Assembly (NCBI GenBank): GCA_963789015.1
Contig: CAWBIU010000001.1
Coordinates: 496,001 to 560,000 of the forward strand
Direction of reading: 5' to 3'
DNA from: JAOPZW01 sp963789015
Lineage (GTDB): Bacteria; Actinomycetota; Thermoleophilia; Solirubrobacterales; Solirubrobacteraceae
Length of the DNA stretch: 64,000 bases
Below, piece after piece: positions 24,673-32,773 of the stretch. The translations under genes and the position numbers were made by a program. Each line of letters starts with the position of its first letter. Position 1 is the stretch's first letter. Under the pieces are notes generated by a model that saw nothing but the letters and a program-made list of their open reading frames with translations, did not search any database and had not been told where the DNA came from.

Positions 24673-26237
24673 GCGCAGCGGCGCCCGCGCGCCAGCAGCC
24701 GGTCGAGTGACGGGCGGATCGTCATGCGCGCCGCGCCCGGACGCTGCGACGACACGCGCGTCCAGCCGCCGGCCGGCTCGACGCAGCCGTCCTCGAGGTG
24801 CCAGTACGGCGACCAGCGGACCTTGACGGTGGCGGCCCCCGGCCGCCGCACACGCAGCGCGACGTCCTGCGCGCGCAGCGCCACGACGTCGATGCGCGCG
24901 CCGGCCTCCGCCCGCGCCAGCACGGGCGCGCGCGCCGTCTCGAACACGCGCCATCCCGGCGCGCGCCAGCGCTCGCGCAGGTAGCGCGGGCCGGCCTCGA
25001 CGAGCCTCGCCTCGTGCACCGCCCGGCGGTCGAGCGGCGCGCCCGGCAGCGCGACGAAGCGAACGGCGCTGTCGTGCAGCCACGCCTCGTAGCGCGCGTG
25101 GGTCAGCTCCTCGCCGTAGAAGATCGCGTTGTGGCGGCGGTCGAGCTGCCGGTACCAGCCGCGCGCGATCGGGAACTCGCGCGCGACCGCGAACGCCTCC
25201 CACTTGACCGCGGTCGTCGGGACGTGGACGCGCCAGGGCCGGCCGCCGTCGCGCCGGCGCTCGCGCTCGAGGAAGCGCATGAGCGGCTCGTAGAACGCGC
25301 TCCGCGACGAGGGGGAGTCCAGGCCGCGCGCCGCGCGCGGGATGACCTGGGCCTGCCACGCCGCAGCCACCACCACGCCGACCGCGAGCGCGGCGCGCCG
25401 GCGTCGCCCGGTCGCGGTCTCGGCCAGCAGCGCGGCGGCGAGCAGCGGCCCGCCGAACCAGAAGGCGAGCCGCGTCGCGTTGCTGCCCACCGGGGTGGCG
25501 ACGGCCGCCGCCGCCGCGATGCCCGCGAGGTACAGCACGACGCCGGCGCGCCAGTCGCGCGGGGCCCCGAGCAGGCCGGCCGCACCGATGGCCACGGCCC
25601 ACGCCGCCTCGCGCCGCGAAAACGCCTGCGTGCCGCCCTCGGGGAAGACGAGGGCGAGCACGAGCGTCGTGGCCAGGGCCGCTGCGCCGGCGACGACCGG
25701 CGCCCGGCGCGGCCGCCCGGCCAGCGCCCAGGCGGCGCAGCACAGGATCAGGAAGCCCGCGGCGAGCGGGCTGGCCAGCGCCGTCGCGGCGGCGAGCGCG
25801 GCCGCCGCGCGCGGATGGCCGGGTAGCGCCAGGAGCACCCCGAGCCCCAGTGCTGCGCCGAGCGCGAACGGGAGCTGGCCCATGACGAGCATGCCCGGGG
25901 CGGCCGCGGCGAACCACAGCGCGGCGAGCGTGCCGCGGCCGCCGTGGCGGCGGTGCATCAGGCGCTCGAAGAGGACGGCGGCCGCGACCACCGACAGTGC
26001 TCCGGCGAGCCGGGCGCCGATCGCCGCGGCCAGCGGCGGAAAGAGCGCGCTGTAGGCGATCGTGTGGTGGCCGCCGAACCACTGCCCGTTCCACAGGACG
26101 AGGCCGTGGTCGCGCGTGAGTTCGGCGCGCAGCAGGTGGGCGGCGAGGTCGCCGCTGCCGCCGGGCGCAGTCATCCACAGGAGCGAGAGCGCCGCGGCGA
26201 GCGCCCCAGGGGCGCACCGAGCCGCCAGTCGCGCCAC
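24669..26237 (-). CDS. Multi-spanning membrane protein, GT-C/YfhO-like
   Basis: 522 aa, GTG start 6 nt after a TAGGAC box. Hydrophobic helices fill residues 8-300. The early loop GGSGDLAAHLLRAELTRDHG and NGQWFGGHHTIAYSALFPPL resemble membrane glycosyltransferases, and the C-terminal 200 residues form a soluble domain (RWRAPGWRVFETARAPVLARA). The function is not assigned; a lipid-linked sugar transferase is possible. The stop codon lies in a CTAG shared with the plus-strand gene at 24672. Confidence 0.62.
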   Translation of the reverse strand: MARLAARCAPGALAAALSLLWMTAPGGSGDLAAHLLRAELTRDHGLVLWNGQWFGGHHTIAYSALFPPLAAAIGARLAGALSVVAAAVLFERLMHRRHGGRGTLAALWFAAAAPGMLVMGQLPFALGAALGLGVLLALPGHPRAAAALAAATALASPLAAGFLILCCAAWALAGRPRRAPVVAGAAALATTLVLALVFPEGGTQAFSRREAAWAVAIGAAGLLGAPRDWRAGVVLYLAGIAAAAAVATPVGSNATRLAFWFGGPLLAAALLAETATGRRRRAALAVGVVVAAAWQAQVIPRAARGLDSPSSRSAFYEPLMRFLERERRRDGGRPWRVHVPTTAVKWEAFAVAREFPIARGWYRQLDRRHNAIFYGEELTHARYEAWLHDSAVRFVALPGAPLDRRAVHEARLVEAGPRYLRERWRAPGWRVFETARAPVLARAEAGARIDVVALRAQDVALRVRRPGAATVKVRWSPYWHLEDGCVEPAGGWTRVSSQRPGAARMTIRPSLDRLLARGRRCA

Positions 26238-26243
26238 ATGGTC

Positions 26244-26249
26244 GTCCTA
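26244..26249 (-). promoter_or_regulatory. Putative -10 box TAGGAC
   Basis: Minus-strand TAGGAC ends 6 nt before the GTG start at 26237; it matches TAGnnn but not the final T of TAnnnT. Confidence 0.3.
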
Positions 26250-26268
26250 CCACGCGGCGGCGGCGGAG

Positions 26269-26412
26269 TCACTCCCAGTCGGGCGTCGTGTCGTGCTTGC
26301 AATCGCCGAGGACGGAGACCGCGCCGTCGCCAGCACGTACTTCAGCGCGCCGCTGCGGACCATCTGCGCGAGCTGGGCGACAGTCGGCGCGGCGTCGGCG
26401 CCGTTCGATCGC
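26269..26412 (-). pseudogene. C-terminal remnant of a membrane glycosyltransferase (GT39/ArnT-like)
   Basis: Only a tail is left: SNGADAAPTVAQLAQMVRSG, then GALKYVLA and, after a 1-nt frame shift near 26327, GDGAVSVLGDCKHDTTPDWE and a stop at 26269. The NGxDxxPTxAQ...LVxxG..KY pattern is the C-terminal domain of actinobacterial GT39-type transferases. The main body and start are absent. The 5' side joins abruptly to a plus-strand remnant near 26405-26412. Confidence 0.55.
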
Positions 26413-26553
26413 CGGGGGCATCGGGCTCGGCGCCGTCGCCTACCCGCTGGCCATGGTCGCGCGCGGGCGCGAGGTCCACCGCTCATGTGGCTCGTGGCGG
26501 CGCTGTGCGTCGTCTTCTCCGCGTCGGACTGGCTCAGCGCCAACGTCTTCTAG
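26405..26553 (+). pseudogene. C-terminal remnant of a small membrane protein
   Basis: Plus-strand residues IAGGIGLGAVAYPLAMVARG then REVH, and after one missing base near 26480 LMWLVAALCVVFSASDWLSA and NVF, with the stop in a CTAG shared with the adenine deaminase stop. The two hydrophobic stretches look like real membrane protein sequence, but there is no start codon. Together with the opposite-strand remnant it fits one deletion that removed both 5' ends of a divergent pair. No function assigned. Confidence 0.45.
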
Positions 26554-28268
26554 ACCGCGAGCGGGACGACCGCGGCGCGCTCGACGTCGACGAGCCCGCG
26601 GTCGGTGAGCTTCAGCTCCGGGATGACCGACAGGGCGAGGAAGCTGAGCGTCATGAACGGCGTCGGGACCTCGACGCCCTGCTCGCGCAGCAGCGCCTCG
26701 AGCTCGCCCATCCGCGCCGCCACGGCGGCGAGCGGCTCCTCGGAGAGCAGCCCGGCGACGGGCAGCGCGAGCTCGCCGCAAACCTCGCCGTCGCGCGCCA
26801 CGGCCACGCCGCCGCCGATCTCCCCCAGCCGCGCGATGCACGCGAGCATGCTGTCCTCGTCGGCGCCGGCCACGACGAGGTTGTGCGCGTCGTGGGCGAC
26901 GGTCGACGCGAACGCGCCCTCGCGCAGGCCGAAGCCGCGCACGAGCCCGCGCCCGACGCGGCCCGTCGCGTGGTGGCGCTCGATGACGGCGAGCGCGGCG
27001 AGATCGCGGGCCGGGTCGGCGACGATCGCCCCGTCGCGCACCGCCGGCTCGGTCTCGACGGCGCGGGTGAGCAGCTGCCCGGGGACGATCTCGATCGCGC
27101 GCACGCGCGCGGCGGCGGGCCCGAGCGCGAGGTCGGGCGCGGTCACCGGCGCCGCGCGCATCGTGTCGCGGACGTGGCCGGGCACGGGCGGCGCGTCGAA
27201 GGGCAGCGCGGCCCCGTCGCGGGCCACCACGCGCCCGTTCGCGAGGACGATGTGGGCGCGGAAGTCCGTCAGGTCGTCGAGCAGCACGAGGTCGGCGCGG
27301 TACCCGGGCGCGATCGCCCCGAGGTCGTGCAGGCGGTGGGCGCGCGCGGGGTGCAGCGTGGCCAGCAGGAGCACGTCCTCGGGGGCGATGCCCTCGGCCA
27401 CGGCGGCGCGGCACATCGCGTCGATGTGCCCCTCGTCCGCGAGCGTCCCGGGCTCGCGGTCGTCGGTGCAGAACGCGCACCATTGGGGGCCGAACCGCCG
27501 CACGAGCTCCAGCCCGGCGCCGAGGTTGCGCGCGTTGGAGGCCTCACGAATCAGGACCCACATCCCGCGGCGGCGCTTCTCGAGCGCCTCCTCGGTCGAT
27601 GTCGACTCGTGGTCGCTGCCGATGCCCGCCGCGGCGTAGGCGTCGAGCGCGCGGCCGAGGACGCCGGGGGCGTGCCCGTCGACGTGGCTGGCGCCGGCCA
27701 GCCCGACGCGCTCGAGCACGCGCTCGTCACCCGCGATGACCGCGGGGAAGTCCATCATCTCGGCCACGCCGAGCGCGCGGTCGTGGCGCAGGATCTCGGC
27801 CATGTCGGCGGCGGTGAGCGCCTCGCGCGGGCTCTCGAGCGCGCTCGCGGGCACGCACGACGGCGCCATCACGAGCACGCGCAGCGGCAGGCCCTCGGTC
27901 GCCTCGAGCATCCAGCGCACGCCGCCGGCGCCGAGCACGTTGGCGACCTCGTGCGGATCGGTGACGACGGTCGTCGTCCCCAGCGGCAGGACCGCGCGGG
28001 CGAACTCGGCGGGCACGAGCTTGGAGGACTCGACGTGCATGTGCGCGTCGACGAAGCCGGGGACGAGACGGCGCCCGCGGCCGTCGATGCGCTCGCCGCC
28101 GTCGTAGCGGCCGATGCCGGCGATCCGCCCGCCGGCCACGGCCACGTCGCCCTCCAGCCACTCGCGCGTGAAGGCGCCGAACACGCGCGCGCCCTCGACG
28201 ACGAGGTCGGGCGCCGCGTCGCCGCGGGCGACCGCGACGAGGTGCGCGCGCTCGGCGGCGGCGCCCAC
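26550..28268 (-). CDS. ade: Adenine deaminase (Ade family)
   Basis: 572 aa, GTG start directly after the HIU hydrolase stop. Amidohydrolase motifs: VPGFVDAHMHVESS (about residues 69-82), VVTDPHEVANVLG, HVDGHAPG, DDREPGTLADEGHID, and the late STVAHDAHNLVVAGA block diagnostic of bacterial adenine deaminases. It converts adenine to hypoxanthine with ammonia release. It is the last gene of a minus-strand operon: OHCU decarboxylase, uricase, HIU hydrolase, Ade. Unlike its upstream neighbours it has no frameshift. Confidence 0.93.
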   Translation of the reverse strand: MGAAAERAHLVAVARGDAAPDLVVEGARVFGAFTREWLEGDVAVAGGRIAGIGRYDGGERIDGRGRRLVPGFVDAHMHVESSKLVPAEFARAVLPLGTTTVVTDPHEVANVLGAGGVRWMLEATEGLPLRVLVMAPSCVPASALESPREALTAADMAEILRHDRALGVAEMMDFPAVIAGDERVLERVGLAGASHVDGHAPGVLGRALDAYAAAGIGSDHESTSTEEALEKRRRGMWVLIREASNARNLGAGLELVRRFGPQWCAFCTDDREPGTLADEGHIDAMCRAAVAEGIAPEDVLLLATLHPARAHRLHDLGAIAPGYRADLVLLDDLTDFRAHIVLANGRVVARDGAALPFDAPPVPGHVRDTMRAAPVTAPDLALGPAAARVRAIEIVPGQLLTRAVETEPAVRDGAIVADPARDLAALAVIERHHATGRVGRGLVRGFGLREGAFASTVAHDAHNLVVAGADEDSMLACIARLGEIGGGVAVARDGEVCGELALPVAGLLSEEPLAAVAARMGELEALLREQGVEVPTPFMTLSFLALSVIPELKLTDRGLVDVERAAVVPLAV

Positions 28269-28616
28269 TCAGCTCCCGCGGTACACGCTGTAGGACCAGG
28301 GCGTGAACAGCAGCGGCACGTGGTGGTCGGCGCCCGCGTCGACGATCTCGAAGCGCACCGGCACCTCGTCGAGGAAGCCGCGCCCGCCGCGCGCGTCGTG
28401 GTAGGCGCCGACGGCGAAGACGATCTCGTAGCGCCCGCGCTCGAGCTCGCCCGCGGGGACGAGCGGCTCGTCCGTGCGCCCGTCGGCGTTCGTGCGCGTG
28501 CGCAGGAGGATGTCGCCGCTGCCGTCGGAGTACACGCGGCGCAGCTCGACGTCGAGGGCGGCGGCCGGGGCGCCGCGGGCGAGGTCGAGCGCGTGCGTCG
28601 TCAGGCGGCCGCTCAT
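28269..28616 (-). CDS. uraH: 5-Hydroxyisourate hydrolase (transthyretin-like)
   Basis: 115 aa from ATG 28616, which overlaps the uricase stop (ATGA). Signature residues are the N-terminal LTTHALDLARG with its catalytic His, the NADGRTDEPL Arg block, HHVPLLFTPWSYSVYRGS and the strictly conserved C-terminal YRGS. It hydrolyses 5-hydroxyisourate, the uricase product, to OHCU. Length is standard for the family. The gene is intact although its upstream neighbour is frame-broken. Confidence 0.95.
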   Translation of the reverse strand: MSGRLTTHALDLARGAPAAALDVELRRVYSDGSGDILLRTRTNADGRTDEPLVPAGELERGRYEIVFAVGAYHDARGGRGFLDEVPVRFEIVDAGADHHVPLLFTPWSYSVYRGS

Positions 28617-29532
28617 CGCCGCAGCGCCAGCGTGATCAGGCCCCAGGCGTGGAACGGCGCGGTGTACGCGCGCGGCCCGTCGCCGCTCTCGGGCGAGCCC
28701 GGAACGGGGTCGAAGGTGTGGTTCTCGGCGCGCATGTCGACCTCCTCGAGGCCGGGGAAGCGGGCGAGGATCCGCCCGCCGATCTCGTGGACGAGGTGCT
28801 GGATGGACTCGCTGACGAACTCGTGGAAGACGCTGTGGACGACGTCGCGGACCTGCAGCGGAGCGACGTACCGGGCGGGGTCGGCGCCGAGCGCGTCGGC
28901 CGGGTCGGCGTAGCGCCAGCCGACGTCGAGATGGATGAACAGCGGCCGGTCGCGGCGCTCGGGCAGCGTCGTGTCCTCGATCGCGCGCGAACGACGTGAA
29001 CGCCGAGCCCGTCGTCTTCAGCAGGCGCATCCCGACGCGCCCGGCGCGGTGCGCCGGCCACCGCGCGGTCCCGCCGCCGTCGCGCGTGAGCTCGAGGTGG
29101 GCGACGGCGCGGTCGCCGTCGTCGAGGCGGAACAGGCGGTCGCTGCGCTCGCCGCCGGCGCCGACCGTGACCGGCGCGAACGGCGTCTCGCGCGCGGTCA
29201 GGCGCAGGCCCTCCATCTCCTCGTAGGCTCCAGGAAGTGCGACCCGAGCAGGTCAACAGGCCCTCGAGCGTCGCGCCCTCGTACTCCAGCGCGCGGCGCA
29301 GGATCACGTTCTTCATCGTGTCGGTGGCCACGACGCGGCGGTTGTCGCCCTCGGTGTAGGCGGCCAGGAAGCCCTCGCCGAGCACCTCCATGCTCACCTC
29401 GCACGCGAGCAGGCCCGAGTCGAGCGAGCGCAGCGGCGACTCGGGGATCTCGGGCAGGCCGAGCAGCGGCGGCGCCCCGACGCGCTGCACGGGCACGCTG
29501 AGCTTGCCGTAGCTGATCCGCGGCGCGCTCAC
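28613..29532 (-). CDS. Urate oxidase (uricase), frame broken by three single-base indels
   Basis: Start GTG 29532 overlaps the OHCU decarboxylase stop. Reading through three shifts (one base missing near 29257, one missing near 29226, one extra near 28985) restores 306 aa, the usual uricase size: ISYGKLSVPVQRV with the catalytic YGK, VVATDTMKNVILRRALEY with DTMKN, GSHFLEAYEEMEGLRLTARE, TGSAFTSFAR then TTLPERRDRP, and AENHTFDPVPGSPESGDGP. It would oxidise urate to 5-hydroxyisourate. All key motifs survive, so sequence error is likelier than decay. Confidence 0.85.
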
Positions 29533-30026
29533 CGGGCCGCCGCCAGGTCCTCGAGACGCAGCGCGGCGATCTTCGCGATCTCCTCGAGCGCGGTGCGCTC
29601 CTCGGTCGCCGGGTCGTTGCGCCAGGCGCTCCTGCGCGGCGGCGAGGATCGAGTCGGGCGTGTGCTCGCGCGCGCAGACGACGAACGGGAAGCCGAAGCG
29701 CTCGCGATAGGCGGCGTTGAGCGCGAGCAGGCGCTCGCGGCGGGCGTCGTCGAGGCGCGCCCAGGCCCGCGGCGGACTGCTCGCGCGCGGAGTCCGCGCC
29801 GAGCGCCGCGACGCGCTCGCCGAGGTCGGGATGGGCGCGGATGAGGGCCAGGCGCCGCTCGGGCGAGGCATCCGTCGACGGCCTCGCGACCATCGCGGCG
29901 TGCAGGGCCTCCGGTGCCGGCGAACGGCCCGCGCTCCCAGGCCGCCTCGGCGACCCACGGCGCGCCCTCCCAGACGCCGCCGAAGCGGGCCACGAAGCCG
30001 TCGCGATCGAGGTCCGCGCCGTTCAT
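29529..30026 (-). CDS. OHCU decarboxylase, frame broken by three single-base insertions
   Basis: ATG 30026 to the stop at 29529. Removing one extra base near 29912, 29772 and 29632 gives 164 aa typical of 2-oxo-4-hydroxy-4-carboxy-5-ureidoimidazoline decarboxylases: FAGTGALHAAMVARPSTDA, RRLALIRAHPDLGERVAALG, EQSAAGLGRLDDARRERLLA, LNAAYRERFGFPFVVCAREH (active-site region) and RLANDPATEERTALEEI. It makes S-allantoin. It is the first gene of the minus-strand purine operon, preceded by a TAGCCT box. Confidence 0.85.
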   Translation of the reverse strand: MNGADLDRDGFVARFGGVWEGAPWVAEAAWERGPFAGTGGPARRDGREAVDGCLARAAPGPHPRPSRPRRARRGARRGLRARAVRRGPGRASTTPAASACSRSTPPIASASASRSSSARASTRPTRSSPPRRSAWRNDPATEERTALEEIAKIAALRLEDLAAAR

Positions 30027-30032
30027 CGGCGC

Positions 30033-30038
30033 AGGCTA
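30033..30038 (-). promoter_or_regulatory. Putative -10 box TAGCCT, minus-strand purine operon
   Basis: Minus-strand TAGCCT ends 6 nt before the OHCU decarboxylase ATG (30026); a leaderless promoter in the 66-bp divergent gap. Confidence 0.48.
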
Positions 30039-30058
30039 TCGCAGGCGTCGCGGGCCGT

Positions 30059-30064
30059 TAGAGT
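30059..30064 (+). promoter_or_regulatory. Putative -10 box TAGAGT, plus-strand XDH operon
   Basis: TAGAGT lies 28 nt before the presumed start at 30093; GGAGGGAG at 30077-30084 can serve as Shine-Dalgarno, so this message has a short leader. Confidence 0.4.
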
Positions 30065-30092
30065 CCCGGCGTCGACGGAGGGAGATCACAGA

Positions 30093-30931
30093 CTGCAGGT
30101 CATCCAACCCCGGACCCTCGCCGACGCCGTCGAGATCCGCGGCACGCGGCCCGACGCCGTCGTCGTGGCCGGGGGCACCGAGACGATGGTCGCCCGCAAC
30201 CGCGGCGAGCGCGCGGGACCGCTGCTCGACCTCTCGCGCGTCGACGAGCTGCGAGCGGTCGACAGCGAGGGCGGGCTCGTGCGCGTCGGCGCGCTCGTCA
30301 CCTACACGCGCGTCATCGAGGAGCTCGGCGACACGCTGCCCGGCCTCGCCGCCGCGTGCGCGCACGATCGCGTCGCGCCAGGTCCGCAACCGCGCGACGC
30401 TCGGCGGCGCGCTCGCCGTCGCCGACCCCTCGGCCGACGTCCTCGCGCCACTCGTGCGCCGCCGACGCCGAGGTCGAGCTGGCCGGGCCCGGCGGCGCAC
30501 GGCGCCTGCCCGTCGAGCGCTTCCTGACCGGCGCCTACGCGTGCGACCTGCGTGCCGGCGAGCTCGTCAGCGCGGTGCTCGTGACGCGCCGCCGACGGCC
30601 CCGTCGCCTACGCCAAGGTCGGTGCGCGCAACGCGATGGCGCGTGCGGCGTGCGCCGTCGCGGTCGCCCTGCGCCCCGCGCGCCGCGCCGCCGGCATCTG
30701 CGTCGCCGCGGCCGGGCCGACGCCGCTGCGCGCGCGCAGCGCCGAGGCGCCTGGTGGCCGAGGCGTGGCCGGCGGCGCCGGCGGACGACTGGCTGGCCCG
30801 CGTCGGCGCGCGCGGCGGCCGGCGGCGATCGCCCGCGCTCCGACGGCCGCGGCTCGGCCGCGTACCAGCGCCACGCCGCCGCGGTGCTCACCCGCCGCGC
30901 GCTGGCCCGCGCCTTCGCCGAGGCGGCATGA
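30093..30931 (+). CDS. Xanthine dehydrogenase FAD-binding subunit (CoxM-like), frame broken five times
   Basis: Reading starts at QVIQPRTLADAVEI; the codon before it is CTG at 30093, where an ATG may have been lost. Skipping one extra base near 30360, 30455, 30590, 30754 and 30822 restores 277 aa. Motifs: VVAGGTETMV (FAD), ASRQVRNRATLGGALAVADP, ADVLAPLVAADAEVELAGPG, VAYAKVGARNAMARAACAVA and SAAYQRHAAAVLTRRALARA. It passes electrons from the Fe-S subunit to FAD. It overlaps the next gene as ATGA. Confidence 0.8.
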
Positions 30932-31393
30932 CCGCGCTGCGGCTCATGGTCGACGGCCGCGCGCACGAGGTCGACGAGGACCTCGGCGCCGAGAGCCTGC
31001 TGCGCGTGCTGCGTGACGAGCTCGGGCTGATGGCGCCAAGAACGCCTGCGAGCAGGGCGAGTGCGGCTCGTGCACGGTGACGATCGGCGGCGAGCTCGCC
31101 TGCGCGTGCCTCGTCCTCGCCGCGCAGGCGCGACGACCTGCCGGTGGAGACGGCCGCGGCGCCTCGTGACACCCGGCGGCGTCGCTGCACCCCGTCCAGG
31201 CCGCGCTCGTCGCGTGCGGCGGCGTGCAGTGCGGGTTCTGCACGCCGGGGATCGTCATGGCCGCGCGCGACCTGCTCGCGCGCGTGCCCGACCCGAGCGA
31301 CGAGCCGACATCCGCGAGGGGCTCACCGGCAACCTGTGCCGCTGCACGGGCTACACGAAGATCATCGAGGCGGTGCGGCCGCGCGGCGCATGA
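30928..31393 (+). CDS. Xanthine dehydrogenase [2Fe-2S] subunit, frame broken about four times
   Basis: ATG 30928. Restoring indels near 31037 (missing), 31131 (extra), about 31165 and 31308 (missing) gives about 155 aa: MTALRLMVDGRAHEVDEDLG, then AKNACEQGECGSCTVTIGGE with the plant-type 2Fe-2S cysteines, LHPVQAALVACGGVQCGFCT (second cluster) and REGLTGNLCRCTGYTKIIEA. Both [2Fe-2S] clusters therefore keep all ligands. It bridges the Mo and FAD subunits. Confidence 0.82.
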
Positions 31394-31402
31394 GGCGCCG
31401 GC

Positions 31403-32773
31403 GTGACGCGGACGGTCATCGAGGGCTGCGCGATCGCGACCGTCGACGACGCGCGCCGCGAGATCGCAGGACGGCCATCTCGTCATCGAGGACGATCGCA
31501 TCGCCGCCGTCGGCGACGGCCCGGCCCCCGCGAGCCTGCGCGACGCGCGCGCGCGTCCATCGACGCGCGCCGGGATGCTCGCCACGCCCGGCCTCGTCAA
31601 CTGCCACCACCACCTCTACCAGGCGGCCACGCGCGGCTACGCCCAGGAGGCGACGCTGTTCGAGTGGCTCGTCGCCCTCTATCCCGTGTCGGGCGCAGAT
31701 CGACGCCGCGACGGTCGACGCCGCCGCCTCGGCGGCGCTCGCCGCGCTCGCCCGCTCGGGCTGCACGACGACGACCGACCACCACTACGTCTTCCCGCGC
31801 CAGGCGGGCGACCTGCTCGCCGTCGAGATCGACGCGGCGCGGAGGATCGGGCTGCGCTTCCACCCGTGTCGCGGCGGGATGGACCTCGGCGCGTCCGACG
31901 GCGGGCTGCCGCCCGACCACATCGTCGAGGACCGTGACGCGATCCTGGCCGCGAGCGCCGCCGCCGTCGACCGCTTCCACGACCCCTCGCCCGGCGCCAT
32001 GGTCCGGATCGCCCTGGCCCCGACCTCGCCGTTCTCGGTCACGCCGGAGCTGATGCGCGAGACGGCCGAGCTCGCGCGGGCGCGCGGCGTGCGGCTGCAC
32101 ACCCACCTGGCCGAGACGCGCGACGAGGAGCGCTTCTGCCTCGAGCGCTTCGGCGTGCGCCCGCTCGAGCTGCTCGACGACCTCGGCTGGCTGGGCGACG
32201 ACGTCTGGCTCGCGCACTGCGTGCATCTCGACGAGCGCGAGGTCGGCCGGATGGGCGCGACGGGCACCGGCGTCGCGCACTGCCCGTCGTCCAACGCGCG
32301 GCTCGGCGCGGGCATCGCGCCGGTCGCCGGCGCTGCTGCGCGCGGGCGCCCCGGTGGGCCTCGGCGTCGACGGCTCCGCCTCCAACGAGTCGGGCGAGCT
32401 GACCGACGAGCTGCGCGGCGCGCTGCTCATGGCCCGTGCCGCGGGCGGCCCGCGCGCGCTCACGCCGCGCGCCGCCCTCGAGCTGGCCACGCGCCACGGC
32501 GCGCGCTGCCTGGGCCGCGACGACGAGCTCGGGCACCTGAGCGCGGGCGCGGTCGCCGACGTCGCGCTGTGGCGCCTGGACGACCTCGGTCATGCCGGCA
32601 TCGCCGACCCCGTCGCCGCGCTCGTGCTCGGCCCGCGGCGGCCCGTCGACACGCTGCTCGTCCACGGCGAGGTCGTCGTGCAGGGCGCGCGCCTGCAGAC
32701 CGCCGACGAGACCGTGCTGGCAGCCGATCTCGCGCGCGAGAGCCGCAGGCTGGCCGGCCGGGCGTCGCGGTGA
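31403..32773 (+). CDS. 8-Oxoguanine deaminase-like amidohydrolase, frame broken about five times
   Basis: GTG 31403. Compensating for indels near 31464 (extra), about 31553 (missing), about 31582 (extra), 31693 (extra) and 32333 (extra) restores 455 aa. Motifs: TPGLVNCHHHLYQAATRG (HxH type metal site), LYPVW, GLRFHPCRGGMDLGASDGG, VRLHTHLAETRDEERF, HCVHLDEREVGRMG, HCPSSNARLGAGIAPV and GLGVDGSASNESGEL, the last typical of 8-oxoguanine/AtzB-TrzN-type deaminases. In this locus it would convert 8-oxoguanine (or guanine) to urate (xanthine). The next gene start overlaps its stop (GTGA). Confidence 0.8.

Noticed and set aside
26269..26553. One intact small gene filling the gap before adenine deaminase
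   Set aside because: Open frames there change family mid-way and lack a start; opposite-strand remnants explain the sequence better.
28980..32340. Programmed ribosomal frameshifting in the purine genes
   Set aside because: About 20 sites without slippery heptamers or shared context cannot be programmed; indel error or mutation is simpler.
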